Assembly: GCA_021776915.1 (NCBI GenBank)
Contig: JAIQZU010000075.1
Coordinates: 1 to 51,340, forward strand
DNA length: 51,340 bases
Origin: Candidatus Scalindua sp.
GTDB taxonomy: Bacteria > Planctomycetota > Brocadiia > Brocadiales > Scalinduaceae
Reading direction: 5' to 3'
Shown one piece after another: positions 44,866 through 51,340 of the stretch. Position 1 is the first letter of the stretch. Each line of letters begins with the position of its first letter. Position numbers and translations under genes: made by a program. The notes beneath the pieces were generated by a model. The model was given only the letters and a program-made list of their open reading frames with translations. It had not been told where the DNA came from and did no database searches.

Positions 44866-45918
44866 ATGTTCAAAAACTTATTAGTTACCGGTGGATGTGG
44901 TTTTATCGGAGCAAACTTTATCCGCTATCTCCTTGAGGATTCAGATTTCTCAGGAAGAGTTATCAACATAGACAAACTGACATACGCCGGCAATCCTGAA
45001 AACTTGAGTGGAATCGAAAGCAACTATCCCGGTAGATATCTATTTGACAAGATTGATATATGCGATAAGGATGAGGTTGCAAACATATTTGAAAGTTACC
45101 AGATTGACAGCGTATGTCATTTTGCAGCGGAGTCTCATGTAGACAGATCTATTGTCAGACCTGACACTTTTATTCAAACGAACATAGTTGGTACCTTTAA
45201 TCTTTTAGAAGTTGCAAGAAACCACATTAACAACATCCAACTTTTCCATCACATAAGTACGGATGAGGTTTTTGGCAGTCTGGGCAAAAAAGGTTATTTC
45301 ACTGAAGACACACCCTATAAACCCAATAGCCCTTATGCTTCATCCAAGGCTGCCTCTGATCACCTGGTGAGGGCATATCATAAAACTTATGGCATGCCAG
45401 TTACTATATCCAATTGCTCCAACAATTACGGGCCTTATCAGTTTCCTGAGAAGATGATACCCCTCATGATTCTCAACGCATTTGAGGGAGAACCATTGCC
45501 TGTTTATGGAGATGGCCTGAATGTCAGGGACTGGCTTTATGTTAGTGACCACTGCAGTGCCATCTGGATGATTATGAAAAATGGAGTACGTGGTGAAACA
45601 TACAATATCGGCGGCAGTAATGAACTGGAAAATATAAAACTGGTGAAGATGATATGTGATATATTAGATGAACACCAGAGATTGCCAGACAATCAACCAA
45701 GAAATGAATTGATTACGTTTGTTACGGACAGACCCGGCCATGATAGAAGGTATGCAATAGATTTCGGCAAATTAAAATCTTCTCTAGGTTGGTCGCCAGA
45801 AGAAACCTTTGAGTCAGGTATCAAGAAAACCATTCAATGGTACCTTGACAACTCAGATTGGATAGACCGCGTTAAGAGCGGTGAATACCAGTCATGGGTC
45901 AAGGAACACTATGGGTAA
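44866..45918 (+). CDS. rfbB: dTDP-glucose 4,6-dehydratase
   Basis: This 350-residue short-chain dehydrogenase makes dTDP-4-keto-6-deoxyglucose. The NAD+ site LLVTGGCGFIGANF is near the start, and THR-like STDEVFGS and the catalytic Y-x3-K in SPYASSKAASDH are present, with GRPGHDRRYAID-type end (here DRPGHDRRYAID). A GTG at 44857 also opens the frame, but the ATG at 44866 has the AAAGGTGGAG site and matches the family start. rfbC follows after 84 bp. rfbA and rfbD are not in the window. Confidence 0.94.
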   Translation: MFKNLLVTGGCGFIGANFIRYLLEDSDFSGRVINIDKLTYAGNPENLSGIESNYPGRYLFDKIDICDKDEVANIFESYQIDSVCHFAAESHVDRSIVRPDTFIQTNIVGTFNLLEVARNHINNIQLFHHISTDEVFGSLGKKGYFTEDTPYKPNSPYASSKAASDHLVRAYHKTYGMPVTISNCSNNYGPYQFPEKMIPLMILNAFEGEPLPVYGDGLNVRDWLYVSDHCSAIWMIMKNGVRGETYNIGGSNELENIKLVKMICDILDEHQRLPDNQPRNELITFVTDRPGHDRRYAIDFGKLKSSLGWSPEETFESGIKKTIQWYLDNSDWIDRVKSGEYQSWVKEHYG

Positions 45919-46002
45919 AATTGTCATGGACGTATAATCAATAAAAATCTTAATGTGGTTTGCAGGAAAAGAAATATTTATATAAGGATGAGGACATAGA
46001 AA

Positions 46003-46563
46003 ATGTCTATAAAGAATATTAAAACAAAACTACCCGGTGTATTACTGGTTGAACCAAAAGTATTTAAAGATTCCCGTGGTTTTTTCCTGGAAACATTCCA
46101 TCAGAAGAAATATGCCGAAGCGGGCATAGATCATACCTTTATACAGGACAACTATTCACATTCAACACAAGGGACACTGAGAGGTCTTCACTATCAACAT
46201 AAACATCCTCAGGGGAAATTGATTTATGTTATTACAGGAGAGATCTTTGATGTTGCCATTGATATACGGCAAGGATCCCCTACATTTGGCCAATGGGTGG
46301 GACAATATCTCTCCGATCAAAACAAACGTCAGATTTTCATACCTGAAGGTTTTGCTCATGGCTTCTGCGTTATCAGTGAAACTGCAGATGTTTTGTATAA
46401 GGCGACAGACTTATATAATCCTGAAGATGAATATGGTGTATTATGGTCTGACCCTGATATTGGAATTAATTGGCCTGTCAAAGCTCCAATTGTGTCAGAT
46501 AAGGACAAACAGTATCCTCGATTAAGAGATGCCTTAGAGACACAGTTGCCTGTTTATGAATAA
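46003..46563 (+). CDS. rfbC: dTDP-4-dehydrorhamnose 3,5-epimerase
   Basis: This 186-residue cupin enzyme epimerises dTDP-4-keto-6-deoxyglucose. Family motifs are visible: DSRGFFLETFHQKKYAEAG, FIQDNYSHSTQGTLRGLHYQ, GEIFDVAIDIRQGSPTFGQW and FIPEGFAHGFCV. The general base histidine (GLHYQ) and the tyrosine needed for epimerisation are in place. It is downstream of rfbB with AAGGATGAGG before the ATG, so both should be expressed together. Confidence 0.94.
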   Translation: MSIKNIKTKLPGVLLVEPKVFKDSRGFFLETFHQKKYAEAGIDHTFIQDNYSHSTQGTLRGLHYQHKHPQGKLIYVITGEIFDVAIDIRQGSPTFGQWVGQYLSDQNKRQIFIPEGFAHGFCVISETADVLYKATDLYNPEDEYGVLWSDPDIGINWPVKAPIVSDKDKQYPRLRDALETQLPVYE

Positions 46564-46597
46564 AGAAGCTTTTCCGTTTATGTACAGCTTTTAAATC

Positions 46598-47983
46598 ATG
46601 AGTAAATTGAAGGAAAACTCAAATCTTGAACTGAAAAACGGGGCCAGGATTGCAGTCTTAGGTGGCGGCCCTGCAGGCTCATTCTTCAGCATTTTTGCCC
46701 TCAAATTGGCAAAGCAAATTGGCAAAGACATTGATCTGACTATTTTCGAACAAAAAAGCTTTTTAAATGAAGGACCTTCTAGCTGTAATATGTGTGCGGG
46801 AGTTGTTTCAGAGTCTCTTGTACAATTATTGGCAATAGAGGGGATTATTCTAAAACCACCTATACTTCAACGTGCAATTGATACCTACAATTTCCAAACA
46901 ATTAGTGGAGACGTACTTCTAAACAGTCCCAGTCTACAAAGGGGAATTGCCACTGTTTATAGAGGTGGAGGCCCAGTTAATAAATCAGCTTCAGAAACAA
47001 ACGGAGATGACACACATAAGAAAATAAGCTTCGATGACTTCCTAATCGATTGTGCTAAAAAGGAAGGAGCTAAAGTTGTAAACATAAGAATTGACAAAAT
47101 AGAACTAAATAATGACAAACCTGAAATATTTTCAAAGGGGGAGAAACTATTTGATGCCGATCTTGTGGTAGGTGGCTGTGGAATAAATGCTACAACCGCA
47201 AAGATGTTTGAAGGGCTTGGAATCGGATACACACACCCTTCTGTAATCAAGGCATTCCAGTCAGAAATACACCTAGGCAAAACAAATGTATTGACAAGGT
47301 TTGGTAATGCCATACATATTTTCCTTATCAACCAACCCGATGTAAAATTTGCAGCCATAACGCCAAAAGGCTCTTATGTAACTGTTAGTATGCTCGGCAA
47401 GGACATAACCAAACAATCTGTAGTAGACTTTCTAAGCAATCCTTTGGTCAAGAATAAATTCCCTGATTCATGGAGTACTCCCGATGCTTTCTGTCGTTGT
47501 GTACCGAAAATAAATGTGGGTGCCGCCAGGCATCCTTTTGCAGATAGAATCGTAATGATTGGAGATGCGAGTTCAGCACGTTTATACAAAGATGGAATTG
47601 GTTCTGCTTATATGACTGCAAAGGCTGCGGCAAATACTGCTATCCTCTATGGTATAAGTGATACAGATTTTCATAAACATTATTATCCAACGTGTAAAGC
47701 AATAAACAGGGACAACTTTTTTGGGAGCTTAATGTTCGCAGTTACAGATACGGTTAATAAGACTCCAATCATTCGTGAGTCACTATTAAGACTATTAAGA
47801 AATGAACAAAAACATCCTGAATCAGGTTACAAATGCAGTACAGTATTGTGGGATATGTTTACGGGCAATGAACGATATACAGATATTTTTGTACGAGCAA
47901 TTGACCCCAGGCTGTTACTAACATTTCTAATTAACATATTTAGCATCATTTTTATTCGGTTTAAGACTATATGGAGACAATAA
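46598..47983 (+). CDS. Geranylgeranyl reductase-like FAD-dependent oxidoreductase
   Basis: This 461-residue flavoprotein has AVLGGGPAGSFFSIFAL (FAD site, about 18-34), a CNMCAGVVSESL motif, and the late FADRIVMIGDASSARLYKDGIGSAYMTAKAA (the GD motif binding the FAD ribityl). This order fits the geranylgeranyl reductase family, which hydrogenates isoprenoid or other double bonds. A C-terminal hydrophobic stretch (about 440-455) may anchor it to the membrane. The substrate is unknown. The cNMP-binding gene starts 1 base after its stop, so they are linked. Confidence 0.8.
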   Translation: MSKLKENSNLELKNGARIAVLGGGPAGSFFSIFALKLAKQIGKDIDLTIFEQKSFLNEGPSSCNMCAGVVSESLVQLLAIEGIILKPPILQRAIDTYNFQTISGDVLLNSPSLQRGIATVYRGGGPVNKSASETNGDDTHKKISFDDFLIDCAKKEGAKVVNIRIDKIELNNDKPEIFSKGEKLFDADLVVGGCGINATTAKMFEGLGIGYTHPSVIKAFQSEIHLGKTNVLTRFGNAIHIFLINQPDVKFAAITPKGSYVTVSMLGKDITKQSVVDFLSNPLVKNKFPDSWSTPDAFCRCVPKINVGAARHPFADRIVMIGDASSARLYKDGIGSAYMTAKAAANTAILYGISDTDFHKHYYPTCKAINRDNFFGSLMFAVTDTVNKTPIIRESLLRLLRNEQKHPESGYKCSTVLWDMFTGNERYTDIFVRAIDPRLLLTFLINIFSIIFIRFKTIWRQ

Positions 47984-47984
47984 A

Positions 47985-48395
47985 ATGAAGGATGAAGAAA
48001 GTTCTTTAGGAAAGGATTACAAAGATGGAAGCATTATCTTCAAAGAAAACTCGGCTGGCAAGGAAATGTATATCATCATATCAGGAAAGGTTAAGATAAT
48101 GAAGGAAAAGGGTCCGGTAGAAACCATACTTGCAACTCTGGATGAAGGAGATTTCTTCGGAGAGATGTCACTGTTTGACAACTACCCGCGTTCTGCCACA
48201 GCAATGGCTTCAGGAGATGTTAAGCTTCTTGAAATAAACCAGAAGAATTTCCTGAAAAAAATCAGCAAAGATCCCAGTTTAGCATTCAGGATACTTGAAA
48301 AAATGAGTCAGCGAATCAGGTTAACGGACGAAAAGATACTAAACCATATATTTGAAATGCAAAATATAGCTAAAAATCCTTTTGTCTTTACATAA
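47985..48395 (+). CDS. Cyclic nucleotide-binding domain protein (136 aa)
   Basis: A single cNMP-binding (CAP-type) domain fills the protein. The phosphate-binding cassette FFGEMSLFDNYPRSATAMA holds the conserved Glu and Arg that contact the nucleotide. There is no DNA-binding domain, so it is not a CRP-type activator on its own. It sits directly after the FAD reductase, within a few hundred bases of the TPR-pseudokinase gene. It may sense cAMP or c-di-nucleotides and act through a partner. Confidence 0.88.
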   Translation: MKDEESSLGKDYKDGSIIFKENSAGKEMYIIISGKVKIMKEKGPVETILATLDEGDFFGEMSLFDNYPRSATAMASGDVKLLEINQKNFLKKISKDPSLAFRILEKMSQRIRLTDEKILNHIFEMQNIAKNPFVFT

Positions 48396-48556
48396 GCAAA
48401 GTTACTTTACACATTAAGGTTGTTTAAATATAATAAAACACTTTCAATAATGCCACTATATAATGCCTTATAATTGCCGAAAATATTAAGCTGACTCCAG
48501 TCGAAACTCTCTACACACTGCGCAAAACCCAAGAGGATAATCTCAGAAACACTATT

Positions 48557-50941
48557 ATGTTAAAGTCAAATCGTTATCATACAAATATTAATGAGCTTAT
48601 ATCATTAAATAACCTTGCGGTTAAATACTACAAAGAAAAGAATATACAAAAAGCTTATAAAGTCTGCAGAAAAATCTACGAATTGGAACCTGCTCCGGAT
48701 ATTCTAAAACAAAGTATTAATCTGGGCATAGAACACATGCGTCACCACATGATTTTAGGTGAAATTTATTATAAAAATGGTAATTATCCAGAAGCTCAGA
48801 AAATACTAAACAGCCTGAAATCCCTTGGTAAGCATTTCTCAGACAAATATATTTTCTTAGCAAAAATACATTTAAAAAATGATAATTACACAAAGGCACT
48901 TCTTGAATACGAAGAAATGACCAAAGAATGTCCTCAACGCTTTAAGTCGATATTGAACGGATTATTAGATATTATTAACCAATATCCTTTTGTTGAAAGA
49001 TCTTATGAGCTACTACATAATTTGTACAAAAATAGAGGAAAAGAAGATTCATTGATTCCTGAATTTGAACGTAAAGTCAAAGAAGATGAACACAACAGGC
49101 AATCCCTTCTTGTTACGCTTGAACATCTTTATTACCTTTTGGGACAAAATACCCAGGCTATTCCACTCCTGATTAAACATCAGGAGAGATACTCTAATGA
49201 TGCTAAGCCCTTCTACCTCTTAGGAAATATTTATCTGGAATCAGGCAAATATTCAGAAGCGATTATTCAATATAATCAAGTAATCAAATTAGACCCCTCC
49301 AAAAAGACATATATTATCTCATCAATAGAAAGAATGCCTGACTACAAAAATGCGGCTAACGATCTTATTAACTACCTTGTAAATCTTTATTTTGAAGAAA
49401 ATAAACTTGCGCAAGCTGAGGAGACGCTTGATCATCTTCTAAAAACTAAACCAGATATTGTTAATTACCAGAAGAAAATGGAACAGGTACTTCTTAAGAT
49501 AATTAAGAATTCGCTACTCAGTAACCTACTGGAATTCTGCATATCGAAGATCGAAAAGCTGATAAGGCTCAGGCCTGAAAACACAAGATACAGGGACAAA
49601 CTACAGGAAGTACTAAAACTGAATATTAGTAAAAAAGTCCCGGAATATGAAAAAAGATTGAGTTCTATCGAACTTCATGACAATGTTTCAGAAGCAATCA
49701 AAAAGGACGTAAAGATTTTCTCTACTGAACCTGATGATGTAAACAAAACTCGTTTTGATTTAGCAATGCTTTATATTAATGCTGGTACTAACGAAGAGCG
49801 TGCCATTTCACTTCTTCAAAAAGTATCTAAGTCAAACTCCGGCAAGAAAGTCGAAGCGCTTCTACAGGTAGGTTTAAATTTTCTCGCCAAAGGTTACAAT
49901 GATATTGCTTTTGATAATTTCAACAATATTCTTTCTCTATATATACCAGATAATGAAAAACTGCAATATTTATACAAAATTGCAATTGCCTGTGAGAAAA
50001 AGAATTTACACAATAAAGCAAAGTTCTTTTATGGCAAAATCCTTTCTATAGATTTACAGTATAAGGATGTGCCAGAACGTCTGAAAAAGATATCTGTTTT
50101 AACAAGCTCAGCAGCAAGTGAAGCTTTAATGACAAATATAAATCAAAAATTCGAAAATATTGAAAAGATAGGCGAGGGAAACATTTGGGTTTTTTACAAA
50201 GCTGTAGACAAATTACTCAAACGTAAAGTCGTTATTACTATAATCAAGGAGGACTTCAGGTATAACCCTGTGGCAATTGATCGTTTTATTATGGAGACAC
50301 AGCATCTCAGCGAATCACAGCATAATGGTATAATCAAAGTATATGACGTCAATATCGACATACTTCTCTATATAGTTATGGAACATATCGATGGTGAAAG
50401 TCTCCGGTCTATCGAAAAGAAAAGGTCATTTAGTTTGACAGAAGTTTTAAAAATTGCTATAGATACCTGTGATGCGATTAAAAGTGCTCATAAGCATGGG
50501 GTCATTCATAGAGACATAAGACCAGACAATATAAGGTTGACTGTAGATAACACTGTAAAAATTTCTGCTTTTGGGCTGGCACACATCACTAAAGCCCCAC
50601 AGTCAAATAATACAAAGCAGACTGCCGAAATGCCTTTTTATAAGTCACCGGAACAAATCAGAGGAGTGGATGAAGAAATAGATGAAAGAAGCGATATTTA
50701 TTCACTGGGAATCACACTTTATGAATTGCTTGTTGGACATTTACCTTTTCATGAAGGAGATATTGCATATCAGCACATAAATGAACCACCAAAATCCCTG
50801 AGTAAAGAAAATCCGGAGATACCAAGATGGTTAGACCAAATAGTACTGAAATGTTTGAAAAAGAGCCCTTCTGACCGTTACCAGGAAATTGGCCATCTGC
50901 AGAAAGTACTGGAGTCACATTCAAAATTTTACATAGATTAA
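48557..50941 (+). CDS. TPR-repeat protein with a degenerate Ser/Thr kinase domain (pseudokinase)
   Basis: This 794-residue protein has TPR-like helical repeats over about residues 15-510 and a protein-kinase fold over about 530-790. The kinase keeps HRD (651-653), the catalytic-loop Asn658, and the YSLG helix with Asp713. It lacks two essentials: the beta-3 lysine is Thr561 (KVVITIIK) and DFG is AFG (Ala671-Phe-Gly673). The glycine loop is also weak (GEGNIW, with Trp544). Catalysis is therefore unlikely, and it probably serves as a scaffold or regulator. Plain TPR-kinase fusions are common in planctomycetes. Confidence 0.85.
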   Translation: MLKSNRYHTNINELISLNNLAVKYYKEKNIQKAYKVCRKIYELEPAPDILKQSINLGIEHMRHHMILGEIYYKNGNYPEAQKILNSLKSLGKHFSDKYIFLAKIHLKNDNYTKALLEYEEMTKECPQRFKSILNGLLDIINQYPFVERSYELLHNLYKNRGKEDSLIPEFERKVKEDEHNRQSLLVTLEHLYYLLGQNTQAIPLLIKHQERYSNDAKPFYLLGNIYLESGKYSEAIIQYNQVIKLDPSKKTYIISSIERMPDYKNAANDLINYLVNLYFEENKLAQAEETLDHLLKTKPDIVNYQKKMEQVLLKIIKNSLLSNLLEFCISKIEKLIRLRPENTRYRDKLQEVLKLNISKKVPEYEKRLSSIELHDNVSEAIKKDVKIFSTEPDDVNKTRFDLAMLYINAGTNEERAISLLQKVSKSNSGKKVEALLQVGLNFLAKGYNDIAFDNFNNILSLYIPDNEKLQYLYKIAIACEKKNLHNKAKFFYGKILSIDLQYKDVPERLKKISVLTSSAASEALMTNINQKFENIEKIGEGNIWVFYKAVDKLLKRKVVITIIKEDFRYNPVAIDRFIMETQHLSESQHNGIIKVYDVNIDILLYIVMEHIDGESLRSIEKKRSFSLTEVLKIAIDTCDAIKSAHKHGVIHRDIRPDNIRLTVDNTVKISAFGLAHITKAPQSNNTKQTAEMPFYKSPEQIRGVDEEIDERSDIYSLGITLYELLVGHLPFHEGDIAYQHINEPPKSLSKENPEIPRWLDQIVLKCLKKSPSDRYQEIGHLQKVLESHSKFYID

Positions 50942-51058
50942 TTAATCTGTGAAGTTCTGTTGTTAATTCTAAATTAGGAGATGATTAATATATATGCTTT
51001 TTCATCATAATTCTTTTAATCCATATCTTTCATTAGACTATTGTAAGATTCTTGCTAA

Positions 51059-51340
51059 TTATTGATTGTTAGCAGATTTCTCTATCTTATATTTCTTTAT
51101 ACGATATCTTAAATTGTCACGACTAAGCCCTAATAAACGTGCAGCCATACTCTGATTCCACGAACACTCAAGCAGTGTTTTGCAAATCACATCTTTTTCC
51201 ATTTCATTAATAGATTTAGTTTTTTCAGGTGCTGCAATCTGTTTATTAAATATACCTTTCTTCCTATATTGAATTTCATCCGGCAGGTCATCGATACGAA
51301 TAACATCATCTTCCGCCAAAACTACAGCCCTTTCAACAAT
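51059..51340 (-). CDS. C-terminal part of a sigma-54 activator (Fis-type HTH), cut by the window edge
   Basis: The frame is open to the window edge and begins IVERAVVLAEDDVIRIDDLP, the usual end of the NtrC-type AAA+ domain. It closes with a helix-turn-helix (WNQSMAARLLGLSRDNLRYRIKKYKIEK). Only the 3' end is present. The upstream AAA+ and any receiver domain lie outside the window. Confidence 0.85.
   Translation of the reverse strand: MVERAVVLAEDDVIRIDDLPDEIQYRKKGIFNKQIAAPEKTKSINEMEKDVICKTLLECSWNQSMAARLLGLSRDNLRYRIKKYKIEKSANNQ

Noticed and set aside
46598-47983. Assignment of the flavoprotein to ladderane or isoprenoid lipid synthesis
   Set aside because: Only family-level similarity is visible, and no other lipid-synthesis gene is adjacent.
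1-51340. tRNA or rRNA genes
   Set aside because: No cloverleaf-like or rRNA-like sequence was recognised on either strand by eye; a dedicated tRNA search was not possible.

Overview
The window is A+T-rich DNA from a Gram-negative bacterium: it carries a porin, an MtrB-like outer-membrane barrel, many signal peptides, sigma-54 type regulators and multiheme c-type cytochromes. Full-length NifU/NifS, a porin-cytochrome operon, a TPR/protein-kinase-like fusion and abundant palindromic repeats recall anaerobic planctomycetes such as the anammox order Brocadiales. That assignment is an impression from gene content only; no rRNA or other taxonomic marker is present.

Layout. 1-0.8 kb: no long gene, but a 56-codon four-cysteine ORF (267-437, minus), palindromic repeats and a possible small RNA with promoter and terminator. 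0.8-8.6 kb (minus): a type I restriction-modification operon hsdM-hsdS-hsdR followed by a DUF3800 gene and a small nuclease-like gene. 9.2-14.2 kb: two divergent rhodanese proteins (persulfide handling), RpiB, a zinc alcohol dehydrogenase and a LOG-family protein. 14.5-17.3 kb: nifU and nifS, with a broken duplicate of the nifS start between them. 17.3-20.8 kb (minus): a phasin-like gene and ubiB, the latter cut by an in-frame TAA, then a serine hydrolase. 21-25 kb: a UspA gene with a clear promoter, then an operon for a tetraheme cytochrome, an octaheme DmsE/MtrA-type cytochrome and an MtrB/PioB-type barrel, i.e. a predicted trans-outer-membrane electron conduit. 25-30 kb: ferritin-like protein, ornithine cyclodeaminase-family and Glu/Leu dehydrogenase-family genes, and a PAS-GGDEF-EAL protein. 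30-36.5 kb (minus): histidine kinase, NtrC-type regulator, zinc-ribbon membrane protein, a glycosyltransferase-like protein and a PMT-type glycosyltransferase. 36.5-38.9 kb: a mobile or decayed zone with a REP-associated transposase between short repeats, a 17-unit 11-bp repeat starting just after its stop codon, a small cysteine-rich ORF, an integron attC-like site and a receiver-domain remnant. 38.9-42 kb (minus): a secreted unknown, an OprP-like porin and a UGM/amine-oxidase-like flavoprotein. 42.5-51.3 kb (mostly plus): coiled-coil membrane protein, Tat-exported DUF362 protein, rfbB, rfbC, geranylgeranyl-reductase-like flavoprotein, cNMP-binding protein, a TPR-pseudokinase, and the C-terminus of a Fis-type activator.

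The most distinctive points are: (i) a short non-autonomous element of about 130 bp with inverted termini and 5-bp flanking duplications, present in three complete copies and one truncated copy; (ii) the transposase with different tandem repeats at each end; (iii) a TPR protein whose kinase domain has lost both the beta-3 lysine and the DFG aspartate; (iv) a ubiB interrupted by one in-frame stop; (v) an attC-like site without an integrase in view; (vi) the porin-cytochrome operon; (vii) three short ORFs with plausible starts or cysteine motifs.
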